Assembly: GCA_029339195.1 (NCBI GenBank)
Contig: JAPTJF010000206.1
Coordinates: 1 to 64,000, forward strand
Reading direction: 5' to 3'
DNA length: 64,000 bases
Origin: Micractinium sp. NFX-FRZ
Taxonomy: Eukaryota; Chlorophyta; Trebouxiophyceae; Chlorellales; Chlorellaceae
A program made the position numbers and the translations under genes. Under the pieces are notes generated by a model. That model made no database searches and was not told the DNA's origin. It saw only the letters and a program-made list of their open reading frames with translations. This document shows, piece by piece, positions 10,813 to 21,898 of this stretch (the first letter of the stretch is position 1; the number at the start of each line of letters is the position of its first letter).

Positions 10813-13800
10813 CTATGGCGGGGAGGTGCAGGCGCAGCCGGGCATTTATGCCGCAGCTGCCGCCAATGGCACCGCCGCCGCTGCCGCTCCTCCAGCCACC
10901 GCCAGCCTTCCGGAATCAGCCGGGGAGGGCGGTTTGACTGACGAACAGCTGCTGGAGGTGTTCAAGCAGACCTCCATGTTCAACGTGCGGACAGCGCTGC
11001 AGGTAGGCAGGCGGGGGGTGGGGGTGTTGTCTCATGAATGGGGCATCATGTGTGAATCGAGTTGGTTGTCTAGTTGATTGTCTAGTTGATTTCCGCTGCC
11101 AGCTGGCTGTTTGCTGTCGGCCTGGCAAGCAGGGTTGCAGCATAGGGTTGAGCAGCGGCACCCGCTGCAGGTCAGTGTGTGTTTTGGGGCGGCCAGGGGT
11201 CGTCAGCATTATGGGGGGGCACCTTCCCACGGACGGCGGCGGCGTGCCTGGCACGCACAGCCCCCCTCAGGGGAGGGTGTGGACACAGCATGAAGTTCAC
11301 ACTTGCCAATCATTCGGCCACGGGTGGCCCCTTTCACCTCGTGAGCGGCCTCTCAACTTGCACTCGACATGTAACTGGTGCAGGACAACCACATGCTGAT
11401 GGGGATTGACGAGATTCTGGAGCACACGAGCGATCGGTGGGTGGGTGGTCTGGACCGGCACGGAGTGGATTGGGGTGTGAGGGTGGTATGTCAAGCCGGC
11501 GGCGGCGGCGGCAGTGGGGCTGGGTGTGACGGTGCGTGTAGTCATCGGTCACTTCGCGGACTGGCGGTGCTTATAGCGACAGCGGCGGTGTGTTTGAGGT
11601 GAGGCATGTGGCTCAAGGCCGCCGTCAGAACCCTCCACGTGCAGTTGGCAACAGGTGGTAACAGTGGCTCCCGCTCACCTACCGCCCATGATTGTTGGCT
11701 TCACCAAGTTGAGCCAACCACCGCCGCCTGTGCACCCTATGCCTGCCCAGCTTCCTGTGCACTCGACTGCCCCCCCCCCGTCTGCCTGCCCGGCCCACCC
11801 TGCCGGTTTACCCACCTGGTTCGTCCCCTTTCTTCCAGGTATGCTGACGAGGAGGAGGTGTCTGATGACGAGGACATGCTGCGCGCGTTCTGGTCAGATG
11901 ACGAGGGTGAGCAGCGCAGGCGGGCAGGCAGGCGGGCAGGCAGGACTGGGCGGGGCGAGCGCATGGGGCTGGCTCTGGGGCTCAGCTGTGGGGTGGGGTG
12001 GGGGGTTGCGCTGCCGGCAGCTGGGCGATGATTGGTGGCAAAGGCATGCTGCAGGCTGCGTTGTGTGCCCCTGCCCCCGCCGTGTCCCCCCACCTCCCCG
12101 CCCTGCATACCGGCCCTGCCCCACCTGCAACCCCGCTGCGCTGTGCTGTGCTGTGCTGTGCTTTGCAGGTGATGTGGCGCTGAGTGACGGGGAGGGCGAT
12201 GACGAGGCGGCGCGACGGCGCGCGCGGCGGCGCGCCGCCGGCCGCATCTCGCGGCAAGGCAGCGGGCTGCGCCTGCAGCGTGGCGCAGCGTGTGTGAAGG
12301 CGCACCACAACGTCATCACTGCGTTCAACCCGGTCACGCAGGTTGGTAGGTTGTGGGGGCAGGCGGGGGCCTCGCCTGCACAAGCCTCTGGGGTGGTGTG
12401 CATATCATGTGTTGCAAGGGGAAGGGGTGCCAGGGTGTAGAGCGCCCTGCCCTGCTGCTGTGCTGCACGCCCTGCCATGCCGCAGTGCGGGCCCTCGCAT
12501 CCCCTGCCCGACATCTGTAAACTGAAGCATGCATCACATACCTACTGATGCACACACCCCTTACCCTTGCATCCCATGCCTCCCGCCCCCCCCTGCTCCC
12601 TGCCCCTGTCCTCACAGGCGCTGGTGCGGCGCAAGGTGCGGGGGGCGGGCCCCGACCGTGACGACATCTATCAGCTGCGCGTGCCCCCGGCCCCGCTGCC
12701 GGTCTCATGGGGCCGCACCGTCGCGCCCTACGTGCCCGCCCACCTGCGCGGCCAGCGGCAGATGGCGGGTGGGTGGCTGCTGAGGGTGCTGCTGCTGCTG
12801 CCGCTGCTGTGGTGAGGTGCAGTGTGGGGACCTCGAGTAACAGAGTCCAGGTGCACTGCTGGTGTGACATAGTCAGCGCCTGCATTTGCCCACTTCCTGC
12901 CTCTGCCTGCCTTCCCCTTCCCCTCGCCCATTTGCCCTTCTCCGGGGCCCCTCATTGCCCGTTACCTTGGCCCCGTCCCTACCCCCTGCACCCCCCCGCC
13001 TGCTCCTCCCCGTGAAGCGCCCGTGCCCCCGCTCTCCTCAGTGCCGTCGCCTCAACCCCGCCTGTGCCTCCTCCCTGCAGCGCCTGTGCCCCTCACCCTG
13101 CCCCCGTCCCACCTGCACCCTCCTGCCCGCGCCTCCCTCTGCAGTACCTGTGCCCCCTGCTCTCCTCAGGGCCATGCAGGAGGGCACCCGCAGCGGGCTG
13201 GACGCAGCAGCCATGCAGCGGTGCATGTATCGGGAGGAAGAGTCGATACCCGACACCGACTGGGCAGCCCTGCTGGCGGGCGGCAGCGGCAGCGGCGGCA
13301 GCGGCGTGGCAAGCAGCGGCGGCGGCTACCAAGCGGTGCTGGTCAACCCTGGATGGGAGTGCGAGGGGCGGGGGGATGCTGCAGTGCAGGTGAGAGCGTG
13401 AATGGGGGTGGGGGGTGCAGTAGCGGGGTGCAGGGAGGGGCATCAGGCTGGGGCGCAGTGTGCTTTAACCAAGCTGTGCAGGTTCTGGGTGGCCCAACTT
13501 TTGTGAGGCTGAGGCTGCATGGGCAGTATGGAAGAGTGGTTGCTGGCAGGCAACGCGCCGCCCGGTGGCCCGCATTACGGCCAGGCTGGTCGCGGCGCTC
13601 CACCCTCCCTCATTGCCCCCTTTCCCTCCTCCCTGCAGCGCCTGGCACGGCTGCCAATGCGGCGGCTCGTGCCCAAGGGATTTGTCTTTGTGTTTGTGCA
13701 GAAGCAGCACGTGCAGGCGCTGTGCCGGCAGGTGAGGCGCCGGGCGGGCCTTGCTCTCGTTTGTCAACAGCAGGAAAAGGGGGCGTCCAGTGGCCATAGC

Positions 13801-15115
13801 ACACGCCTGCACATGCCTGCACGCTCGGCGCCACAGTGCCCGCCCTGCCTCATCACATGCCCCCTGCGCAGCCTTCCTCTTGTACACTCTACCCACTGCA
13901 CCACCACTGTCACATCACAACCTTCTGTGTATGTTGCTCTACGGGGCACTACTGCTGTGGTGGGCACTGCTACAACAAAGAAATTGACCTGGGATGCACC
14001 TCGCCCCGCCTGGCTTCCTCCTGGCTTCCCTGCAGATGCGGGCCTGGGGGTACTGCTACATCGAGAACCTGACGTGGGTGTACCTGCACCCCACACATCG
14101 CATACTGGCGCTGCCCGGGCGCTACACCAACTGCTCCCACCTCACGCTCTACATGTTCCGGCGGGAGGGTGCGTGGGAAGGGCTTTCTTCGAACCAGGGC
14201 TTTTGAACTTCAGACTGAAGCGGCTTGGGGCCAGGACCAGCAAGCCACGGGGCCCCTGGCTGCGCCATGCAGCGCTGCTGCCTCGCTCTCCATGCTGCTG
14301 CATTCACGCCACTGCTGCTGCCTTGCTCTGCATGCTGCTGCTGCTGCTGCCTCGCTCTCCAAGCTGCTGCAGCCACGCCACTGCTGCTGCTGCTGGTTTT
14401 CTGAGCCTGGCATCAAGCTGAGTCGCACTGCATTTTCTTTTGCCCCCATCACAAGCGCAGGGGAGGGAAAGGACATTGAGCTGCGGCACCAGCGCAACCC
14501 CGACGTCACGTTCGACTGCCTGCCCGGCCCGCACAGTGAGCGGGGAGGGGCAGCGGGCCGCAGGGCATTTTGCATTTCGGCGGGCAGGCAGGGTCGGGTG
14601 AGGGTTGTCTTCATATGATCAAAGGGGAAGTGGCGGACCCGGCCTCCGGCTGTGCGGCGACCACACATGTGGGCGCTGCACCCGCGTGTATGCAAACCCT
14701 GTATGTATGCAAACCCTGTATGTATGCAAACCCTAAACCCTAAACCCTAAACCCTATCGGTGCGCTGGCATACACGCGGCCTCCGGCTGTGCCGCGCTGT
14801 GCTCCCTCCCCTGAAGCTGCGCCTCTGCCCACCATCCCACCCACCCACCCACTCGTGCACACACGTTGGCACGTCACCCTCCTCCTGCAACTGCGGCTGC
14901 TGCTCGCCATCATGCAAATCACCCTGCTCATCCTCCTTGCTGCCGCTGCTGCTGCAGGCGGGCGGCGGGTGCCCGAGGAGACTTTCGTTGCCATTGAGAC
15001 GCTGCTGCCGACAGCCAAGGGCAGGTTCCTTGAGCTGTGGGCGCCCCAGGGGGTGCACCGCCCCGGGTGGACCCACGTGGCAGAGGTGCCGGCGGGCGCT
15101 GCCGCCCAGGGCTGA
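10325..15115 (+). CDS. MT-A70-type methyltransferase-like protein with altered catalytic motif
   Basis: Eleven exons: 10325-10420, 10565-11002, 11384-11436, 11839-11906, 12169-12341, 12618-12772, 13170-13389, 13639-13731, 14036-14168, 14461-14535, 14958-15115, giving about 553 aa. The N-terminal half has poly-Gln/Ala, an acidic EEEVSDDEDM stretch and Arg-rich RARRRAAGR, suggesting a nuclear protein. The C-terminal half follows MT-A70 order: VLVNPGWE at the SAM/catalytic position, GFVFVFVQKQHV, WGYCYIENLTWV, HLTLYMFRR, RHQRNPDVTFD, FVAIETLLPTAKGRFLELWAP and HRPGWTHV. The canonical DPPW is NPGW here, so adenine methyl-transfer may be lost or the substrate changed, as in METTL14-type partners. 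The exon 6 donor (12772) is chosen for phase and is the weakest junction. Family call is from motif order, not a search. Confidence 0.82.
10755..10811 (+). repeat. Poly-Gln coding CAG/CAA tract
   Basis: Interrupted CAG/CAA run coding more than 15 Gln in exon 2 of the MT-A70-like gene. Confidence 0.9.
13961..14012 (+). repeat. Intronic echo of MT-A70-like exon 9 5' part
   Basis: gggcactgctaca…acctggg…tgcacctcgcccc parallels exon 9 14047-14092 (gggtactgctaca…acgtggg…tgcaccccaca). It lies just upstream of the true acceptor. Confidence 0.6.
14274..14395 (+). repeat. CTG-rich tandem repeat in an intron
   Basis: Imperfect tandem units built from gctgctgc-ctcgctctcca-gctgctgc and cacgccactgctgctg, about three copies, in intron 9 of the MT-A70-like gene. 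Confidence 0.8.
14686..14758 (+). repeat. Interstitial telomere-type repeat array
   Basis: Three copies of a 15-17-mer (gtatgtatgcaaaccct) run into three CCCTAAA units plus a partial unit. The array sits in intron 10 of the MT-A70-like gene, flanked by direct copies of cggcctccggctgtg at about 14640 and 14777. CCCTAAA is the plant/green-algal telomere repeat. Confidence 0.9.
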
Positions 15116-15278
15116 CGCTGATGGCAGGTGGCTGCAGGCAGCCACAGCGGCCGGCGTGTGTGGCCGGCGGCAGAACGCGGTGCCACCTTGCCAGCAGAGC
15201 ACGGGCGGGGCAGGAAATGAACAAAAACTGTTGTGAAGTGTGGCGTGCCATACTTGGCGCCACTTGCTGCCCCCCGCC

Positions 15279-15283
15279 TGTAA
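15279..15283 (+). terminator. TGTAA polyadenylation signal of the MT-A70-like gene
   Basis: TGTAA 164 nt after the stop codon. Positional inference. The surrounding 15116-15503 is the convergent gap to radA; nothing else seen in it. Confidence 0.45.
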
Positions 15284-15503
15284 GTGACCCACAGCATGGA
15301 ACAAGCTCTCTATCACAGCGCACACACACGAGTTTGTCGTCCTATGGCTTCTCAGGAGAGGTACGTGAACACGGGTGTTGAGCGGCACCAAGCCAGGCTT
15401 CTTTTTTGGCACACACGAGGTTATAACTAAAATGAGAGGCACGATGGGGACAAGCAGGCCGCCAGCTTCTGACCAGCCGGCCAGCCAGCCAGCCCCTCTC
15501 GGC

Positions 15504-18500
15504 TCAACCGGTGCCCAGCACCACCCGGAACGCCTCCACCACCGTTTTGCACTCGATGATGCGGGCGCCCTGCAGCCGGGCGCTGGCGTGCACGTTGCTG
15601 CTGGCGGGGATGACAAAGGAGCGGAAGCCCAGCTGCAGGGAGGCAGGCGGGCAGGGAGGCAGGGAGAGGGAACAAGGCATGGCATGGCTGAGTGTGCCGC
15701 TGCGCTGCCCGCCCTGGCTGCCTCCACTAGCACTAGCATCAGGCAGCAAGCACTGCTGGGCCTGCTGGACACTTCCTGGTAACATGAGAACGAGTGTGCC
15801 GCTGCGCTGCCCGCCCTGGCTGCCTCTTTGAGGCCAGCTCACCGCCGGCGCACCCCACCCCTCGCCCAGCCCAGCACGGCACAGCACAGCGCAGCCTGCT
15901 GTGCCTGCTGCGCACTGCCCGCCACCCCACCCACCTTGGCTGCCTCTGCGATGCGCCGCTCGATGTTGCCCACCGGCCGCAGCTCGCCGCCCAGGCCCAC
16001 CTCCCCGATCAGCGCAATGTCGCGGCCAATGGGCTGCAAGGAGGGGCAGCAAGACAAAGGCAGGGCGGGGAGCAAGGGGTGGGTGAGCAATGTCGGATGA
16101 GCCATGGGCTGCAAGGAGGGGCAGCAAGACAAAGACAGGGCGTGCAGCAAGGGCAGAGGGCGCGGGGTGGCCAACGTCGGACGGCCAATGAGCTGCGGCA
16201 GAGAGCAGGGAAGCAGGGCAGCGGCCAGGGAAGAATGCGGACGTCCAATGAGCTGCCTATCCATCTGCCCGCCCCGCACCGCATCTGAGCTTGCCTTGTG
16301 AACACATATGATGAGCCAACGCTGCCTGCCCACCATGCCCTTGCCTGCCCGCCGACATCGCCTGCCTGCCCGTGTCCCTGCCTACCTCCTTACCCCCCAC
16401 CCAACTCGCCTGCTCAAAGTAGGACGAGGCAATGGCGCAGGCGACCGCCAGGTCGGTGGCTGGCTCGTTCATCTCCAGGCCTGCAGGAGGGATGCGTGGG
16501 GGCTGAAGTTAGATCTGATGGGGCAGAAACGTGAGGGCGAATGTGAGCTGGACATGTGTGAGCGTGCAGGGCAAGGAAGGGCCAGGTCGGCAGGCCAGCT
16601 CATCCCCAGGCTCTTAAGAGGGGTGCTGTGGGGGCACGAGGGCTCACGCCCCATAACACTGATGTGCACATCCACGCTGCACGGTCGCAGCACGCCCAGC
16701 ACAGCGCAGCACAGCACAGCATGCACAGCACAGCACAGCGCAGCACAGCACAGCATGCACAGCATGCCCCCCCTGCTCACCCCCCGTCACGTTGATGTGC
16801 ACATCCACGCTGTATGGCCGCATCTCTGTGTGCTTGCCCAGCACCGCCAGCAGCAGCGCCAGGCGCTGGCGGTTGACGCCCGACGGCATGCGCATGGGCG
16901 GCTGGCCCGAGGCTTGCGGCACCGGGCTGCACAGCGCCTGCACCTCCATCAGCAGCGGGCGGGTGCCCTCCAGCACCACTGGAGGAGGGAGAAGGGAGGG
17001 CGGGAGGAGGGGGCGTGGCGGGGCAAGGCATAGATGAGTGAGTGAGATGGAAGAGGGATTGCCTGAGCCTGAATCAGCAATGGGCGGGTGCCCTCAAGGG
17101 CAGATGCAGGGGGAGGCGGGCGGCCGGAGAGGCGGCGAGCAGAGTGTGTTCGTGCGTGTGCGTGTGTGCACAGGGGGCGATTGGCAGTGGCTGGCTTGCG
17201 ACGCCCCAGTAGGCCTCCCAGTCCACCAACACAGCACCCGCCCACCTGCCCGCCTGCCCTGTGCCGCCACCGGGCTGCACACCGGGCCCCCGTGCCCCCC
17301 AGCCTGGTCAACCACCTGCCCCGACTCTCCCCAGCCCAGTCGCCCACCTAACCCCTATGCCCCCCACCCCTGCCGCCCCCACCTGTCACCGCTGAGCTGA
17401 CGTTGGGGGAGAGGTCTCGGTCGGAGAGGAAGAGGGCAGAGGGGTTGGCCACCACCTGAGCGCGCGGAAATGGGGAGTGGTGGCAGGAAATGGGGGGTGG
17501 GGGCAGGAGATTGAGCAGTCTGGGGAGGGGGGGGAGCAGGCAGGGGCAAGCCGAAACGGTTCGTCAACACACACTCTGCAGCGTCCATCACTAGATGAGA
17601 CGGGTTGTGTGAGAGAGGCGCGGCCCACCTGCACGCCGTCGTCGTGCAACTTCAACACACGGCATCCATCACTCTTCATCGATAACCGAAGCAGTTCATT
17701 TCAAGCAGGCAGGTCCCACCTGCATGCCGTACACCGCTGTAAACACCCCCTGCACCCACCTGCTGCGCCTGCACCAGCTGGCAGCAAACACTTGACACCA
17801 TCCATCTCTACGCAAAACGAAGCAGTTCTTTCACAACAGTCAGGGCCCCACCTGCATGCCGTCGTCGTGCATCTCAAACACGCCGACCTCGTCGGTGTTG
17901 CCGTACCGGTTCTTGATGCAACGCACCTGATTTACCAAAACAAACAAACAGGAAGGAAGGACGGGGAGCAGGGAGGCAAGTTGTTGATGATGCACCGCTT
18001 GGGGGGCTCCTTCTGCCCGCCTGGCAATTGAGCCGCCCCACAGGCTGCTGTCGCTCCGACTGCCTGGCCGAGGACCCTTTTACGTGAGAGCGGTTAGCAA
18101 GGGGCGAAGCTGCCACTCCCCTCCATACTCGCCAGCCAGCCTCCGTGAATTGTCAACACATGAACCCCCCCCTCGGTCATTGGTCAGCGGCCGGACGGCA
18201 AACCTCCCAGGCTGTTGCCCGCCCCCACCTGCCCTGCCCCCACCTGCACTCACCAGCCTCACTGGCTGCTGCCGCCCCCCCTCCATGTACACCGCCCTAC
18301 CAGGCCGCTGCCCGCTCTGCCTCCCTCCGCCCTGAACTCACCAGTCTCACTGGCTGCTGCCGCCCCCCCTCCATGTACACCACGGTGTCCACAATGTGCT
18401 CCAGCACTCGCGGGCCTGTTGGGGTGGGGAGATGGGGAGGCACATGTGTGGGTGGGGGGGGGAGATGGGGAGGCATGTGTCAACAATGTGCTCCAACACA

Positions 18501-20617
18501 CGCGGCCCCTGTTGTGGCGAAGTGGGGAGATGGGGAGGCATGTGACGTGGAGTTGTTGGTGAGATTGGGCCAGGCAGGCAGGCGGGCAGGCAGGGTGCAG
18601 GAAGTGTCGACTGGGTGTGCTTCAGCAGCGCACGCGGGCCGCTCTCCGAGGCCGCGTGGGGGGCAGGCATGCACAGAGAGACGCGCGAGAGGTACATGGG
18701 TGTGTGCGCAGTGGTGCGCTGTACTGCCTGGACCACCCAACAAGCATGAATGACTCGACCCACACTGACGCAGGCACCCCCACGGCTCACCCCCCGCACC
18801 CCGCACACACACCCACAGAGCACAGCACAGCACAGCACAGCGCATCACAGCACAGCACAGCACAGCGCATCACAGCACAGCACAGCACAGCACAGCACAC
18901 CACAGTGCACGGCAGCACAGCACAGCCAGCGCATCACAGAGCACGGCAGCACAGTGCAGGGTGGCAGAGCACAGCGCATCACAGCACAGCACAGAGCAGC
19001 GCACCCCACCTCCCCACACCCTCCTACCCGCCAGGTCCCCCGACTTGGTGACGTGCCCCACCAGGAAGACGGGCACCCGCTCACGCTTGGCCACCTGCAG
19101 CAGGGCGGTGGCGCACTCACGCACCTGCAGGGGGGCGGCGGGGCGGGGCGGAGCGGGAGTGGGTAGTGAGGATGGGCTGCTAAGGGCCAGGTGGAGAGGG
19201 GCCGGTCGGGTCGGAGGGTGGGCAGGTAAGAACGGGCAAGCAAAGGCCAGGTGGGAGCGACCAGGCGGGTCGGAGAGAGGGCAGGTGGGCAGGTGGGAAG
19301 GGAAGCCAGCTGGGCTGGCATTGCGCAATGATGCAGCGATGATGATGGGGTGTTGAAGGCATGGGCCAGGGCAGCGGGGCAGGAACAGGGGTGGCGGGCA
19401 GCATGCCGCTGCCTGCGCTGCCGTGCTCACCGCCTCCTCCAGCCTCTAGATCACACATCCACAACTGAAGCACATGAATGTGGCACCCCCGAATGACACC
19501 CGGCCCACACATGCATACTGACCACGAATTGATGGCGAGCACACATCCGTAACTGACGCACAGGCACGCCACATGGCGCCCCTTTTTAATTGCCAGCCGC
19601 CCTCACCTGCGTGATGCTGCCTGCGCTGCTGTGCTCACCGCCTACCCTTGATCACAGTAACATATTGAGCACACACATACACATACGACTTCAAAGCACA
19701 GGCACGCCACATGGCGCCCCTGTTGAGCGCCAGCCGCCCTCACCTGCGTGATGCTGCCCGCACTGGAGTTGACTTCATCAAGATACACCGTCTGTATGCT
19801 GTCCACAATGACGGCAGCGGGCTGAGGCAGGGGGTGGGATTGGGGGGCAAGGGTGGGGTGGGTGAGGCGGGGCAGCAAGCCATCAGGGTGTGTTGGGAGG
19901 GAAGCAGGGGCGGCATCAGGCAGGGCCAGGTTCAATCCTGGAGTGCGAGGGAGGTGGGGCAGGCGGCAACTTGGCTGCGCAGCCAGCCAGCCAACCAGTG
20001 ATCCCAGGGACGACCGCTCGCGTCAGCGGGAGATGGAACAGGCATACCATGTGCCCACCACCCACCCGTGGCACCCCACTCATCACGACCCTCCGCCTGT
20101 GCCGGGCCGTGTCCAATACTGCTCTGTCCGCCCACCCCACTTTGCCACCATCCCACTCACCTGCAGGCGTATGATTTCATCCAGGATCGAGTCCAGCTGG
20201 GTGGCACTCAGAGGACCCTCACCCCAACCCATCTCCCAGCCCCACCCTGGCACACCCTTCTCCCAACCCCAGTCGCACCCCACACGCACGCACCTGCAGG
20301 CGTATGATTTCATCCAGGATCGAGTCCAGCCGGGTGGCAGAGTAAACAAAGATGGAGGTGTTGCCGCCCATGCCCATGCGCTCCGCCCGGCTGCCGATCT
20401 GCTCCACGCTTTCCTCCCCAGACACATACAGCACCGTGCGGCTGCCGCCCGCCTGCTCTGCATCCTCCTCTTCCACCTCCGCCTCCTCCTCCTCCTCCTG
20501 CTGCTGCTGCTGCACGGGCGCCGGCGGTTGGTTTACATCCTGCCGCCGCGCCGGCACGCCGCCGCCGCTGCCGCTGCCATTGCCATTGCTACTGCTACCA
20601 CTGCTGCTGCCGCTGGT

Positions 20618-20648
<31 letters not shown>

Positions 20649-21898
20649 GTTTTGCCGCTGCCGCTGCTGGGTGCCGCACGAGTGAGCATGTCAGCCATCT
20701 GCAGCAGCAGAGTCGACTTACCCACCCCTGGCTCGCCGCCTACAAGTGTGAGCGACCCCGGCACCACGCCGCCACCCAGCACCCGGCCTAGCTCTTGACC
20801 ATTGTCGCCTGGCAGCAGCAGGCGCCAGCGCTGCCGGAAGCCGCGCCGGCTGACGTCGCTGAGCCGCTGCGGGGCTGCACGACAAAGGCGGAGGACAGGG
20901 GCGGGGGCAGCGAGCGAAGCATGGGTGTGTGAGGTGAGCGGCGCGGCGGCGCTGGCGGGTCTGCCGCCAAGCCGGCAGGCGCCTCTCCGGGGTGGCTTCA
21001 AACTGTGTCAGGCACTGGTGGGGCACTGGCGGTGGCGAGGAAAGCGGTGGCATGGGCGCGATGTGGCAGCGACGGCAGCGCCAGGCGAGAGCACAGCTTG
21101 CTGCGGCAGCCTCCGAAGACCCACCCCTCGCAAACCTTCCCCACACCTCCTCGCACCTTCCGCCTCCAGCACCCACGAAGACCGCCGCAGCGGCCTGCTG
21201 TACCCGCTGCCGCCCCCGCCGCCGCCGCCGCCGCCAAACCCCTCGTCAAAACTGCCGCTGCCGCCGCCGCCCGCAGACTTGCCCGCAGCAAAGCGGGCGG
21301 CGGCACGCGCGCCGCTGCCGCCGCCGCCCGCCTCTGCTGCAGGCTGCACCTTCACCTTCTCTAAGGTGTTCCAGGCGCTGCAGGCCTTGCACTGGCCTGA
21401 CCTACGGAAGTCAGGTTGGGATGCGGAGGCAGCAGAGTGTGGGGAGAGCAGGCGTCAGGAGTTGCGTGGTCAGTGGCAGCGGCAGGCCGGCGCCGGAATG
21501 TGACGAGTGAAGGATGGACGGTGTGCAGGCAGGTAACAGCCTCAAGCGTGGGCAATGGGTCGCAGTGTGCCACCCAAGGAGGGCAGGAGGAAGGGCGGCT
21601 GCCACTGGCGGCACCACTGGCGGCAGCGGTGGCAGCACAAGCGCGGAGCTCACCACTGCGCCGCCTGTTCGCCGCAGCTGCTGCAAACATACATCTGCTT
21701 GGATTTGGCGGAGGAGGCGGCTGCGCGAGTCTGCAGGCTGCCGCGCTCGCGCGGGAGCGGGTGACGGGCAGGCCTGGCTGCCGCTCTACTAAACTCCCGA
21801 GCTGCTGTGCGAGCCGTGAATCCCAGCCCAGGTCGGGCCGCTCCTTGCAACGACATGCCCGCGATCGTTGCGAGCCGCTGGACTATATAAGCCCGCAT
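15504..21898 (-). CDS. RadA/Sms-type DNA repair ATPase, probably organellar
   Basis: Bacterial-type RadA, a RecA-like ATPase/helicase that promotes branch migration in recombination. Exons (minus): 21898-21654, 21401-21157, 20874-20294, 19821-19744, 19124-19028, 18415-18342, 17926-17852, 17455-17383, 16978-16781, 16480-16410, 16033-15935, 15632-15504, giving about 654 aa. Domains: a four-Cys zinc finger (CSSC…CKAC), GGGVVPGSL with Walker [38 protein letters not shown], the RadA-specific KNRYG motif, and a Lon-like C-terminus ([29 protein letters not shown]). A basic Ala/Arg N-terminus looks like a plastid or mitochondrial transit peptide. A Ser/Gly/Gln/Glu insert of about 90 residues follows Walker A. 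Intron 10 is GC-AG (CAG|GCGAGT). Met at 21856 is an alternative start. Confidence 0.95.
15686..15827 (-). repeat. Paired intronic echoes near radA exon 11 3' end
   Basis: 15686-15724 and 15789-15827 are near-identical to each other (gtgtgccgctgcgctgcccg, then ccctggctgcctc) and resemble the 3' end of exon 11 with its flank (15911-15950). Confidence 0.7.
16078..16250 (-). repeat. Three intronic echoes of radA exon 11 5' edge
   Basis: Copies at about 16088-16130, 16170-16200 and 16228-16250 repeat the exon 11 acceptor (16015-16065; ccaatgggctgcaaggaggg) with increasing divergence. Confidence 0.8.
16640..16700 (-). repeat. Intronic echo of radA exon 9 3' end
   Basis: gatgtgcacatccacgctg followed by -cggtcgcagca matches exon 9 at 16794-16825 (gatgtgcacatccacgctg, then tatggccgcat). 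A second echo, of the exon 9 5' edge (gggcgggtgccctc), is at about 17078-17095. Confidence 0.75.
16690..16762 (+). repeat. AGCAC/CAGCA microsatellite
   Basis: Imperfect (AGCAC)n array in radA intron 9, related to the larger array at 18822-18990. Confidence 0.85.
17626..17750 (-). repeat. Two intronic echoes of radA exon 7 3' end
   Basis: 17627-17660 and 17714-17745 repeat cccacctgca-gccgt(cgtcgtgca) plus the donor of exon 7 (17847-17880). The flanks ccatcactcttcatcgataa and ccatcca-tctctac are also alike. Confidence 0.8.
18252..18640 (-). repeat. Echoes on both sides of radA exon 6
   Basis: 18252-18295 copies the 3' half and donor of exon 6 (18338-18375). 18482-18517 copies its 5' edge and acceptor (18385-18422). 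18610-18645 is a more diverged third version. In between lie repeated gtggggagatggggaggca segments. Confidence 0.85.
18822..18990 (+). repeat. AGCAC/CAGCACAG satellite in radA intron 5
   Basis: About 170 nt of cacagcacagc-type units with gcatcacag variants. Confidence 0.9.
19410..19700 (-). repeat. Imperfect tandem duplications covering the 3' end of radA exon 4
   Basis: The module caggcacgccacatggcgcc followed by ccagccgccctcacctgcgtgatgctgcc occurs at 19560-19625 and at the true exon end (19698-19760). A third related piece (tgcctgcgctg-cgtgctcaccgcct) is at 19410-19440. Confidence 0.8.
20158..20205 (-). repeat. Intronic echo of radA exon 3 3' end
   Basis: Nearly identical (one or two differences) to exon 3 end 20291-20338, offset 133 nt. 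It codes the same peptide ([12 protein letters not shown]) and has its own GTGAGT donor, so it is a potential competing splice site. Confidence 0.92.
21884..21890 (+). promoter_or_regulatory. TATATAA element between radA and the monooxygenase gene
   Basis: Canonical TATATAA on the plus strand, 468 nt before the monooxygenase ATG. It overlaps codons 4-5 of radA if its upstream Met is used, so either radA starts at 21856 or this is chance. Tentative. Confidence 0.35.

Noticed and set aside
16690..18990. AGCAC arrays as a CRISPR or centromere-like satellite
   Set aside because: Five-base microsatellite units without spacers, confined to two introns.
19410..20206. Extra radA exons (a second [12 protein letters not shown] exon)
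   Set aside because: The copies would break the frame or duplicate a helix inside the RecA fold; better explained as intronic echoes.
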